Of a stretch of DNA of 36,222 nucleotides, positions 23,701 through 30,915 are shown piece after piece. Position 1 is the stretch's first letter; each line of letters begins with the position of its first letter. The DNA is from CAZTII01 sp964613305 (GTDB taxonomy: Bacteria > Bacillota_I > Bacilli_A > Erysipelotrichales > Erysipelotrichaceae): contig CAZTII010000013.1 in assembly GCA_964613305.1 (NCBI GenBank), positions 1 to 36,222 on the forward strand, read 5' to 3'. Position numbers and translations under genes: made by a program. The notes under the pieces are model-generated. The model did no database searches, was not told the origin of the DNA, and was given only the letters and a program-made list of their open reading frames with translations.

Positions 23701-24546
23701 TTAAACGCCGCTATAAGCTGAGAAACCACCATCAACTGGAATTACTACACCATTTACAAATCCGCTTGCGTCTTCGTTAAGTAAGTATAATAATGTACCA
23801 ATTAACTCATCAATTTCACCAAAGCGTCCCATTGGTGTACCAGCTAAGATTTTACCAGTACGAGCTGTTGGAGTTCCGTCTTCATTAAATAATAATTTAG
23901 CATTTTGCGCAGTTGAGAAGAAACCTGGCGCAATCGCATTACAACGAACACCAACTTTAGAAAAGTGAACCGCAAGCCATTGAGTGAAGTTACTAATAGC
24001 TGCTTTTGCACCTGAATAAGCAGGAATTTTAGTAAGAGGAGTGAATGCATTCATACTAGAAATGTTTACAATGCTGCATCCTGTCTTACCAATCATATCT
24101 TGAGCAAAAACTTGAGTAGGAAGAAGTGTTCCTAAGAAGTTTAAGTTAAATACAAATTCAACACCACTTTGATCTAAATCAAAGAATGTTTTCATATTAT
24201 TTAAGTCTTCAGGTTTGAAATATTCATTATCAGTAGTAGCTTTAGGACTATTTCCACCAGCACCATTAATTAAAACATCACAAGTTCCAAAATCTTTAAC
24301 GATTTCATCATGAGCAGCTTTAATGCTGTCTTTTTCAAGAACGTTGCACTTATAAGCGATAGCGTTTCCGCCTTCTTCTCTAATTTGAGAAGCGTATTTA
24401 TCAGCTGCTTCTTGGTTTAAGTCTAATAATGCAACTTTAGCACCAGTTTTTCCAACTGCTAAAGCAAATGCACCACAGATTAATCCACCAGCACCAGTAA
24501 TAACTACAACTTTGTCTTTTAAGTTTATTTCAAATGGTAATTTCAT
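23701..24546 (-). CDS. uxuB: D-mannonate oxidoreductase (fructuronate reductase), SDR type
   Basis: It reduces D-fructuronate to D-mannonate with NADH in hexuronate breakdown. It is of the short-chain dehydrogenase type, not the long mannitol-dehydrogenase type of E. coli. The cofactor loop is VVITGAGGLICGAFALA; LINGAGG is present; catalytic Ser is in IVNISSMNAFTP and the Tyr-x3-Lys is YSGAK; the end is VNGVVIPVDGGFSAYSGV. Length 281. It begins at the last base of uxuA, so the two are co-translated. The call as fructuronate reductase rests on the uxuA partner; SDR sequence alone would leave the substrate open. Confidence 0.9.
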   Translation of the reverse strand: MKLPFEINLKDKVVVITGAGGLICGAFALAVGKTGAKVALLDLNQEAADKYASQIREEGGNAIAYKCNVLEKDSIKAAHDEIVKDFGTCDVLINGAGGNSPKATTDNEYFKPEDLNNMKTFFDLDQSGVEFVFNLNFLGTLLPTQVFAQDMIGKTGCSIVNISSMNAFTPLTKIPAYSGAKAAISNFTQWLAVHFSKVGVRCNAIAPGFFSTAQNAKLLFNEDGTPTARTGKILAGTPMGRFGEIDELIGTLLYLLNEDASGFVNGVVIPVDGGFSAYSGV

Positions 24547-25586
24547 TATTTATCCACCTTTTCTAAAGTTTCCCAAATTCCACCTAAATACATAGCGCCT
24601 AAAGCTCTATCATATAAACCATATCCAGGTTTACCAGTTTCTCCCCAAATCATACGACCATGGTCTGGACGAATATAACCTTTAAATCCTGTTTCATGAT
24701 ACGCTTTCATAATATCTACCAAGTCTAATGAACCACATTGAGAATAGTGTGCACTTTCTTCAAATGAGCCATCTTCAAGAATTTTAACGTTTCTAACATG
24801 TCCGAAATGAATACGATTCATGGCACCAAATTTACGAATTAATCTAGGAACATCATTAAATGTAGCACATCCTAATGATCCTGAACATAATGTTAAACCA
24901 TGATGAGTATCATCGTATAACGCTAAGAAACGGTCTAAGTTATCTTCGTTAGTGATAATACGAGGAATACCAAAGATTGGCCAAGGTGGATCATCTGGAT
25001 GGATAGCCATATTAACATCACACTCAACCGCAACTGGTAAAATTTCTTTAATGAAAACTTCTAGGTTTTTCCAAAGTCCTTCTTCACCTATTGCTTTGTA
25101 TGAATCGATTAAATCTTTAACTTCTGCAGGAGAATAGCTACTATCCCATCCTGGTAAAGTAAGTTTAGTTGGATCTAATGCATCAACGTGTTCTTTGTAG
25201 TAAACTAATGCATTACTTCCATCAGTTAATTCATGATTTAATTGACTACGAGTCCAGTCAAATACTGGCATAAAATTATAACAAATGCACTTAACACCGT
25301 GTTTTGCAAGTAAACGAATGTTTTCTTTGTAGTTTTCGATGTAACGTTTAAAGTCACCTCTACCTAACTTAATGTCTTCGTGAACTGGAACTGATTCAAT
25401 TACTTCAAGTTCTAAGCCTTTTGCATTACATTTGTTTTTTAAATCGATGATGTCTGCTTCCGGCCAAACATCGCCAACCGGTACTGAATAAACGGCACTG
25501 ACAATTCCTGTCATATTTGGTATTTGACGAATATAATCCAATGTTACTGGATCGCTATCGCCATACCATCTAAATGTCATTTTCAT
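24546..25586 (-). CDS. uxuA: mannonate dehydratase
   Basis: UxuA dehydrates D-mannonate to 2-keto-3-deoxygluconate, using a divalent metal in a TIM-barrel active site. Family features: TFRWYGDSDPVTLDYIRQIPNM at the start, HGVKCICYNFMPVFDWTR, MAIHPDDPPWPIFGIPRI, TLCSGSLGC, NRIHFGHVRNV and IRPDHGRMIWGE, which carry the metal-binding His and Cys residues. Length 346. It follows a strong promoter with a GTATAC palindrome beside it; the ATG at 25586 has GGGAG upstream. It forms an operon with uxuB. Confidence 0.97.
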   Translation of the reverse strand: MKMTFRWYGDSDPVTLDYIRQIPNMTGIVSAVYSVPVGDVWPEADIIDLKNKCNAKGLELEVIESVPVHEDIKLGRGDFKRYIENYKENIRLLAKHGVKCICYNFMPVFDWTRSQLNHELTDGSNALVYYKEHVDALDPTKLTLPGWDSSYSPAEVKDLIDSYKAIGEEGLWKNLEVFIKEILPVAVECDVNMAIHPDDPPWPIFGIPRIITNEDNLDRFLALYDDTHHGLTLCSGSLGCATFNDVPRLIRKFGAMNRIHFGHVRNVKILEDGSFEESAHYSQCGSLDLVDIMKAYHETGFKGYIRPDHGRMIWGETGKPGYGLYDRALGAMYLGGIWETLEKVDK

Positions 25587-25668
25587 TTAAATCTCCCTCT
25601 CTCCTTTTTTAAAATTCATACGCTGCTTCATTATTGTGATTATTATCCTATAATGTTTAGCTACTAAT

Positions 25669-25698
25669 ATCATATCACTTCTTAACTTAAATCGTCAA
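25669..25698 (-). promoter_or_regulatory. promoter of uxuA-uxuB
   Basis: On the minus strand TTGACG (25698-25693), 18 nt, TATGAT (25674-25669) with a TGA extension. The 5' leader is about 80 nt and holds nothing I recognise. Confidence 0.7.
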
Positions 25699-25703
25699 GT
25701 TGT

Positions 25704-25711
25704 TGTATACA
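25704..25711. promoter_or_regulatory. GntR-type operator candidate TGTATACA
   Basis: A perfect 8-bp palindrome with the GT-AT-AC core known for FadR/UxuR-type GntR regulators, 5 bp upstream of the uxuA -35. A GntR gene is the neighbour. GTATAC alone is expected several times by chance in such AT-rich DNA, so the position is the main support. Confidence 0.45.
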
Positions 25712-25740
25712 TTAAAAAATAGTTTTTTATTCTTTTTTAA

Positions 25741-25804
25741 ATAAAAATGATATTAACTCATAATTTAATGATGTAACCCCTTTAAATTATGAAACTAATA
25801 TCAT
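25741..25804 (-). terminator. long hairpin terminator after the GntR gene
   Basis: ATGATATTA (25747-25755) and TCATAATTTAA (25758-25768) pair with TAATATCAT (25796-25804) and TTAAATTATGA (25782-25792). That is 20 bp with a small internal bulge and a 13-nt loop. Read on the minus strand it ends in TTTTTAT. It separates the GntR gene from the uxuA promoter. Confidence 0.7.
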
Positions 25805-25830
25805 TTATCCTTTATTTACTTTGTACACAT

Positions 25831-26559
25831 TTATTTTTTACTATATTCTCTTTTTTTACCTTCATCAGAAATAGAAGAGAAATATTGAATGTTTTTCAAA
25901 ATCATTTCCGTGCCACTTTGAACGCCATAATACAAGTGAGTAGAGAACACATCACGAGCATAATCCATCTTTTGATTTAAAATACAATCAAATATTTCTG
26001 TATGTTCATCATATAATTTCATCAATCGTGAGCGTTCACCAAAGTTTAAGAATAAGCGTAATCGATCATAGTGATGTTCAATCGCTTCTAAATGATGCCA
26101 AATACTACCTTTCCCCGCGATTTCAAAAAGAGAACGATGAAACTCATTATCCAACTTAATGAACTCTTGTGCCATTTCTTTTTCCGAAAGAGCGCTTTCC
26201 AACAGTTCTTTTTGTTTTTGAAGATTAAGAGTAATTTTAATAATCTGATTTTGTTTAATTGATGTCGATAAATCTTGAATGATTCCAAGTTCAATCTTTT
26301 CTCGCATGTACATAACATCAGTAATTTGATCTAAATCAATCAACGTTACAAACGTTCCAACATGACTAACAACCTCTACTAAGCCTTCAACTTCTAAGCG
26401 TTTAAAAGCATCACGAACCGGCGTTCTTGAAACCTTAAAACGGTTGGCTATTTCTACCTCACCAATTATTTGTCCAGGAGTATACTCAAGATATAGTATC
26501 TCATGCTTAAGTTGTTCGTATACGTGATTTGGCTTCGTTATCTTTACATTTTTACTCAT
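25831..26559 (-). CDS. GntR-family (FadR/FCD) transcriptional regulator, probable uronate regulator
   Basis: This DNA-binding repressor type responds to a small carboxylic acid. The N-terminal winged helix (about 10-72) has YEQLKHEILYLEYTPGQIIGE and VSRTPVRDAFKRLEVEGLVEV. The FCD all-helical sensor domain (about 80-225) has the metal ligands in LDNEFHRSLFEIAG, LYDEHTEIFDCI and FSTHLYYGV. It stands between uxaC and uxuA in the uronate cluster, so it is most likely an UxuR/ExuR-like regulator sensing a uronate intermediate; that role is inference. GCGAGG lies before the ATG, and it has its own promoter and terminator. Confidence 0.9.
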   Translation of the reverse strand: MSKNVKITKPNHVYEQLKHEILYLEYTPGQIIGEVEIANRFKVSRTPVRDAFKRLEVEGLVEVVSHVGTFVTLIDLDQITDVMYMREKIELGIIQDLSTSIKQNQIIKITLNLQKQKELLESALSEKEMAQEFIKLDNEFHRSLFEIAGKGSIWHHLEAIEHHYDRLRLFLNFGERSRLMKLYDEHTEIFDCILNQKMDYARDVFSTHLYYGVQSGTEMILKNIQYFSSISDEGKKREYSKK

Positions 26560-26584
26560 AATTTACCTCGCATTATTCTCTTAA

Positions 26585-26593
26585 ATTATATCA
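26585..26593 (-). promoter_or_regulatory. extended -10 promoter of the GntR gene
   Basis: On the minus strand TGA then TATAAT (26590-26585), 25 nt before the GntR start. No clear -35 box. Confidence 0.5.
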
Positions 26594-26632
26594 CATTTTT
26601 ATCATTCCTTAGCCTTAATTTTATATAATTTT

Positions 26633-26669
26633 TTAAAAAAAACTCTTAACGTTTGCAACGGTAAGAGTT
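26633..26669 (-). terminator. intrinsic terminator after uxaC
   Basis: AACTCTTAACGTT (26641-26653) pairs with AACGGTAAGAGTT (26657-26669) with one mismatch and a 3-nt loop. It is followed on the minus strand by six T and further T-rich sequence. Confidence 0.88.
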
Positions 26670-26677
26670 CCTTCTTT

Positions 26678-28084
26678 TTATCGTTTAAATCCAAAATAAT
26701 TTTTAGTATTATTATATGAAATATCACTTACTAATTGATTTAAAATATCGTAATCTTCTGGATATTCACCATTTTCAACCCATTCACCAATAATATTACA
26801 TAAAATACGACGGAAGTATTCATGTCTTGTGTATGATAAGAAACTACGTGAATCCGTTAACATACCCACAAAGTTACCAAATGGAGAACCGCTTGCTAAT
26901 TGTTTCATTTGGTCAACCATTCCTTGGTAGTGATCATTAAACCACCAAGCAGATCCTTGTTGAACCTTATTTGCAATACTGCCATCATTAAATGCTGTAA
27001 CAATGGTAACAATTGCCGCATTATCAATTGGATTTAATGAATAAATAATAGTTTTAGGTAAACAATCTTCCATGTTTAATGCATTTAAGTATTGAGTAAT
27101 CATATCTACATTCGAAGCATTATTAATGCAGTCAAATCCTGTATCTGGTCCTAATTTATTAAACATTTTTTGATTGTTGTCACGACGACAGTTGTAATGT
27201 AATTGCATTACCCATCCAGCTTCATGAATGTATTTACCCATTTCCAACATAAATGCTGTCTTAAATTGATAACTTTCTGTTTTCGTTAAGTTTTCACCAT
27301 TTAAACGTTTTTTAAAGATTGCTTCTACTTCATCAGCTGTAAATTCAACGTAATAAATTGTTTCTAAACCATGATCACTTGCTTTACAACCCATTTCATT
27401 AAAGAAATCAATACGCCCTTTTAAGCAATCCATTAAACTACGATACGTAGAAATAGTAGTACCACACACTTTTTCAAGTTTAGCAATATACTCTAAATAA
27501 TCAACCTTTTCAATATTCATCGCTTTATCAGGTCTAAATGTAGGAAGAACTTCCGTTGTAAAATCAACGTCTTCTTTTAATATTTTATGCCATCTCAAAT
27601 CATCAATTGGATCATCTGTTGTACCAATTGCAGTAACATTAGAATTCATAACAATATTTTTAGCACTCATCTTTGGATCTTTTAATACTTCTTCACACAA
27701 TTTCCAAACTTCAGGTGCTGTTTTACTATTAAGTGCTCCATGATAGTTAAAATAACGTTGTAATTCTAAATGGCTCCAATGATATAACGGATTACCAATT
27801 AACTTCTCTAATGTTTCTGCCCATTTAAGAAATTTTTCATATTCACTTGCATCACCTGTAACATATTTTTCATCAACGCCATTTGCACGCATTGCACGCC
27901 ATTTATAGTGATCACCTAATAACCATAATTGCGTAATGTTACTAAAACGTTTGTCTTCAGCTAATTCCTGAGGATTAATGTGGCAATGATAATCGATAAT
28001 TGGTAATTTAGCGGCAACATTGTGATACAACTCTTTCGCCGTATCCGTTTTCAGTAAAAAATCTTGATCCATAAATTTTTTCAT
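26678..28084 (-). CDS. uxaC: glucuronate isomerase
   Basis: UxaC converts D-glucuronate to D-fructuronate (and galacturonate to tagaturonate), the entry step of hexuronate breakdown. It is a divergent amidohydrolase-type barrel; the metal site begins with KLPIIDYHCHINPQELAED. Other family segments are LWLLGDHYKWRAMRANGV, FRPDKAMNIEK, AGWVMQLHYNCRRDNN, FNDHYQGMVDQMKQLASGSPFGNFVGMLTDSRSFLSYTRHEYFRR. The start at 28084 is chosen over an earlier in-frame ATG because AAGGAG lies 9 nt upstream, giving 468 residues. It begins 1 nt after the stop of the upstream PAS-HTH regulator, so both form an operon ended by a strong terminator. Confidence 0.97.
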   Translation of the reverse strand: MKKFMDQDFLLKTDTAKELYHNVAAKLPIIDYHCHINPQELAEDKRFSNITQLWLLGDHYKWRAMRANGVDEKYVTGDASEYEKFLKWAETLEKLIGNPLYHWSHLELQRYFNYHGALNSKTAPEVWKLCEEVLKDPKMSAKNIVMNSNVTAIGTTDDPIDDLRWHKILKEDVDFTTEVLPTFRPDKAMNIEKVDYLEYIAKLEKVCGTTISTYRSLMDCLKGRIDFFNEMGCKASDHGLETIYYVEFTADEVEAIFKKRLNGENLTKTESYQFKTAFMLEMGKYIHEAGWVMQLHYNCRRDNNQKMFNKLGPDTGFDCINNASNVDMITQYLNALNMEDCLPKTIIYSLNPIDNAAIVTIVTAFNDGSIANKVQQGSAWWFNDHYQGMVDQMKQLASGSPFGNFVGMLTDSRSFLSYTRHEYFRRILCNIIGEWVENGEYPEDYDILNQLVSDISYNNTKNYFGFKR

Positions 28085-28085
28085 G

Positions 28086-28742
28086 TTACTTTTCTCCTTT
28101 TTCATTTTTTCGAATCAATTCCAAATAAGAATATAGAGTGAATTTTGAAATATCTAAGTAATCACAAACACGGTCACCACTCTTCGTAATTAAGAATGCA
28201 CCTTTATTATCCAAAAATTGAACAATTTCGATTTTTTCTTCTTTTGTTAAACCACTAGAAGGTTTGGGATAAGCAATTTTACATTCTTCAATCAAGCAAC
28301 CTAATATTTCATTAACATCATTACTAAACAACTCTTTCGTCTCATTTTTCGTATCCTGTATACAGGTTAGTATACTAATATTCTCATGAATTTTCAAGTA
28401 CTTTGTGCAATCTAAGTTTAAACAAAGCGAACCAACAATGTTTCCGGTTTCATTTTTTATAAATATTGAACTGTTTTTTATGATTCGTCCATCATGAGTT
28501 TCCATCATTGTATTGTACCGGTGAGATACTTTTTCTTCATGACTTAGTACTTCCATGCCCCATTTCCCACCACCATCACCGACTTTTCTACCAGTAACAT
28601 GGCCATTTCTAATATCTACAATGGTTTCTTCATAACTTTTTGCGTTATCATGTAGTACTATTTCTAAGTCTTCACCAAAATGGTTTTCTAACATGTCCAT
28701 GATGGATTTAAATAAATCTTGATGCTCCTTTAAATAATCCAT
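28086..28742 (-). CDS. YheO/DauR-like transcriptional regulator (PAS-like plus HTH)
   Basis: An N-terminal YheO-like PAS domain (about 8-125) shows EIVLHDNAKSYEETIVDIRNGHVTGRKVGDGG and SSIFIKNETGNIVGSLCLNLDCT. A C-terminal helix-turn-helix (about 165-212) shows KEEKIEIVQFLDNKGAFLITKSGDRVCDYLDISKFTLYSYL in pieces typical of this family. It would bind a small ligand and control transcription. It is the first gene of an operon with uxaC and diverges from kdgA-kdgK, so it probably regulates uronate use, perhaps together with the GntR protein. DauR itself senses a D-arginine-linked signal, but the family is broad and the ligand here is unknown. Confidence 0.85.
   Translation of the reverse strand: MDYLKEHQDLFKSIMDMLENHFGEDLEIVLHDNAKSYEETIVDIRNGHVTGRKVGDGGGKWGMEVLSHEEKVSHRYNTMMETHDGRIIKNSSIFIKNETGNIVGSLCLNLDCTKYLKIHENISILTCIQDTKNETKELFSNDVNEILGCLIEECKIAYPKPSSGLTKEEKIEIVQFLDNKGAFLITKSGDRVCDYLDISKFTLYSYLELIRKNEKGEK
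28355..28378. promoter_or_regulatory. two abutting 12-bp palindromes with GTATAC cores
   Basis: CCTGTATACAGG (28355-28366) is followed directly by TTAGTATACTAA (28367-28378). Both are perfect palindromes, spaced 12 bp centre to centre, inside the PAS-HTH gene. They share the core of the site beside the uxuA promoter. Coding constraint could account for part of the pattern. Confidence 0.4.
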
Positions 28743-28764
28743 ACTATACCTCTTTCATACCTTA

Positions 28765-28793
28765 ATTATCATCAATTTAATAATTATTGTCAA
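28765..28793 (-). promoter_or_regulatory. promoter of the PAS-HTH regulator and uxaC
   Basis: On the minus strand a perfect TTGACA (28793-28788), 17 nt, GATAAT (28770-28765), 22 nt before the start codon. Confidence 0.75.
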
Positions 28794-28798
28794 TCAAA

Positions 28799-28835
28799 TC
28801 TAAAAAAAATTTAGGTTACCTAATTTTTTTTTAGA
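28799..28835. promoter_or_regulatory. 37-bp near-perfect palindrome between divergent promoters
   Basis: The sequence is symmetric about T28817, with 17 of 18 base pairs matching: outer TCT/AGA, an A8/T8 tract, and inner TTAGGT-T-ACCTAA. It lies 5 bp from the -35 of the leftward promoter and 6 bp from the -35 of the rightward kdgA promoter. No gene reads into it, so it is not a terminator; a shared operator is the best guess. Confidence 0.7.
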
Positions 28836-28841
28836 AACCCC

Positions 28842-28869
28842 TTTACAAACAAAATATATCTTGTATACT
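28842..28869 (+). promoter_or_regulatory. promoter of kdgA-kdgK
   Basis: TTTACA (28842-28847), 16 nt, TATACT (28864-28869), 22 nt before the start. The -10 contains GTATAC (28863-28868), the same core as the uxuA-side operator, so the GntR protein could also act here. Confidence 0.7.
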
Positions 28870-28891
28870 TTAATTATAGACGAGGTGAACT

Positions 28892-29854
28892 ATGAAAAAT
28901 TATCTAAAAGAAATTAATCTAATCGGTATTGTTCCAGTAATTAAAATCGACGATGTAGCAGACGCTCTTCCTTTAGCAAAAGCATTAGTAAAAGGTGGCT
29001 TGCCAGTTGCGGAAGTTACATTCAGAACAAAACATGCAAAAGAAGCAATGTCTATTATCAGCAAAGAATTACCAGAAATGTTAGTAGGTGCAGGTACTGT
29101 TATCACAACTGAACAAGTTGATGACGCTATTGAAGCTGGTGCTAAATTTATCGTATCACCAGGACTTAATCCAACAATCGTTAAATATTGCCAAGAAAAA
29201 AATATTTTAGTTTTACCTGGATGTGCTAATGCTTCTGATATTGAAACAGCAATTTCATTAGGATTAGAAACAGTGAAGTTTTTCCCAGCAGAGCCTCTTG
29301 GCGGTTTAAATATGATCAAAGCTCTTGCAGCACCATACGTTAACGTTAAATTTATGCCTACAGGTGGAATTAATCCAGGAAATGTACGTTCATACTTAGC
29401 GTTCGATAAGATTGTTGCGTGTGGCGGAACATGGATGATTGACAATACATTAATCGCTAACAAAGAATTTGATAAAATCGAACAATTAACTAGAGAAGCA
29501 GTTCACACAATGCTTAACTTAAAACTTGATCACATCGGTATCAACAGTACTCCTGATTTAAGTTTAGGATTAGCTGAAGAATTCTCAGCAATCTTAGGTG
29601 GTGCTATTCGTCCAACTAGCAAAAGTTACTTTGCAGCTGAGCAAATCGAAGTTATGACAACTGATCCAAACAAAGGTGCAAATGGTCATATTTCAATTTC
29701 TACAAGTAGTGTAGATCGTGCTGTTTACTATTTTGAATCATTAGGATATGAGTTTGATGAAGAATCAGCTACTTATGATAGCAAAGGAAATCGTAAATTT
29801 ATTTACTTTAAAAAACACTTTGGTGGATTTGGAATTCACCTAGTGCAAAAATAG
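28892..29854 (+). CDS. kdgA: KDPG/KHG aldolase with C-terminal VOC-like domain
   Basis: It cleaves 2-keto-3-deoxy-6-phosphogluconate to pyruvate and glyceraldehyde-3-phosphate. The aldolase is residues 1-208: GIVPVIKIDD, AEVTFRT with Glu41 and Arg45, GAGTVIT, SPGLNP, LPGCANASDI, the Schiff-base Lys129 in VKFFPAEPLGG, and KFMPTGGINPGN. Ordinary Eda/KdgA ends there. Residues 210-320 form an added domain starting LDHIGINSTPDLS (His214), then GANGHISISTSSVDRAVYYFESLGYEF (in two repeats of beta-alpha-beta) and ending GGFGIHLVQK, which looks like a glyoxalase/VOC fold. GAGGTGA precedes the ATG. kdgK follows 10 nt later. Confidence 0.93.
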   Translation: MKNYLKEINLIGIVPVIKIDDVADALPLAKALVKGGLPVAEVTFRTKHAKEAMSIISKELPEMLVGAGTVITTEQVDDAIEAGAKFIVSPGLNPTIVKYCQEKNILVLPGCANASDIETAISLGLETVKFFPAEPLGGLNMIKALAAPYVNVKFMPTGGINPGNVRSYLAFDKIVACGGTWMIDNTLIANKEFDKIEQLTREAVHTMLNLKLDHIGINSTPDLSLGLAEEFSAILGGAIRPTSKSYFAAEQIEVMTTDPNKGANGHISISTSSVDRAVYYFESLGYEFDEESATYDSKGNRKFIYFKKHFGGFGIHLVQK

Positions 29855-29864
29855 GAGGAAGAAA

Positions 29865-30884
29865 ATGAAAGTTATTACACTTGGAGAAATTATGCTCCGC
29901 TTATCAACGCCAGGAAACAGCCGATTTGTACAAAGCGATAGCTTCGATGTTGTTTATGGTGGTGGTGAAGCAAACGTTGCCGTATCACTTGCTAACTATG
30001 GTCACGAAGCACATTTTGTTACAAAATTACCTAAACATGAAATTGGTCAATCAGCAATTAACGCATTAAGAAAATTTGGTGTTCACACTGAAAACATCGC
30101 TCGTGGTGGTGATCGTGTCGGAATTTACTTCTTAGAAACTGGCGCTTCAATGCGTGCTAGTAAAGTAATTTATGACCGTGCTGACTCTTCTATCGCAACT
30201 GCAAAAGCAAGCGACTTTGATTTTGATGCAATTATGCAAGGTGCTGACTGGTTCCACTGGTCAGGAATTACACCAGCTATTTCTGATGATGCTGCTGAAA
30301 TTACTCGTTTAGCTTGTGAAGCTGCAAAACGTCATAACGTTACTGTTTCTGTAGACTTAAACTTCCGTAAAAAATTATGGACAACAGAAAAAGCACAATC
30401 AATTATGAAACCTTTAATGGCTTATGTTGATGTTTGTATTGGTAATGAAGAAGATGCTGAATTATGTTTAGGATTTAAACCTGATGCAAATGTTGAAGCA
30501 GGTGAAACATCAGCTGAAGGATACTTCGAAATCTTCAAACAAATGAAAGAAGAATTCGGCTTTAAGAAAGTTATTTCAACTCTTCGTGAATCATTCAGTG
30601 CTTCACACAATGGTTGGAAAGCTCTTATTTATGATGGAAATGAATTCTATACATCAACACGTTACGACATTGAACCAATCGTTGACCGTGTAGGTGGCGG
30701 TGATAGCTTCTCAGCTGGTGTTATCCACGGTTTATTAACAAAACCAACACAAGCAGAAGCACTTGAATTTGCAGTTGCTGCAAGTGCCTTAAAACACACT
30801 ATCCCAGGTGACTTCAACTTAGTTTCTAAAGATGAAGTTGAAGCATTGGCTCAAGGCGATGCTTCTGGTCGAGTACAACGTTAA
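29865..30884 (+). CDS. kdgK: 2-keto-3-deoxygluconate kinase (PfkB family)
   Basis: It phosphorylates 2-keto-3-deoxygluconate with ATP to give the substrate of KdgA. The ribokinase/PfkB fold is clear: KVITLGEIMLRLS, YGGGEANVAVSLANYG, VSVDLNFRKKLW, IGNEEDAELCLG, and the signature VDRVGGGDSFSAGVIHGLL with the catalytic Asp. Length 339. Gly-Gly-Gly-Asp-Ser replaces the more usual G-A-G-D, as often in this branch. AGGAGG is upstream, and a terminator follows. Codon use here and in kdgA is cleaner and richer in G and C than in the neighbouring cyclases, suggesting high expression. Confidence 0.94.
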   Translation: MKVITLGEIMLRLSTPGNSRFVQSDSFDVVYGGGEANVAVSLANYGHEAHFVTKLPKHEIGQSAINALRKFGVHTENIARGGDRVGIYFLETGASMRASKVIYDRADSSIATAKASDFDFDAIMQGADWFHWSGITPAISDDAAEITRLACEAAKRHNVTVSVDLNFRKKLWTTEKAQSIMKPLMAYVDVCIGNEEDAELCLGFKPDANVEAGETSAEGYFEIFKQMKEEFGFKKVISTLRESFSASHNGWKALIYDGNEFYTSTRYDIEPIVDRVGGGDSFSAGVIHGLLTKPTQAEALEFAVAASALKHTIPGDFNLVSKDEVEALAQGDASGRVQR

Positions 30885-30890
30885 TAACGC

Positions 30891-30915
30891 AAAAAGGAGA
30901 ATTTCTCCTTTTTTT
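30891..30915. terminator. bidirectional terminator after kdgK
   Basis: AAAAAGGAGA (30891-30900) pairs with TCTCCTTTTT (30904-30913) around ATT, with A- and T-runs for both strands. It also overlaps the stop of the convergent cyclase gene. Confidence 0.88.

Noticed and set aside
28799..28835. Palindrome as a transcription terminator
   Set aside because: Genes on both sides are transcribed away from it, so no transcript reads into it.
28900..29463. Long open frame on the minus strand opposite kdgA
   Set aside because: It is a mirror of a strongly coding gene, has no ribosome site and its protein shows no family pattern.
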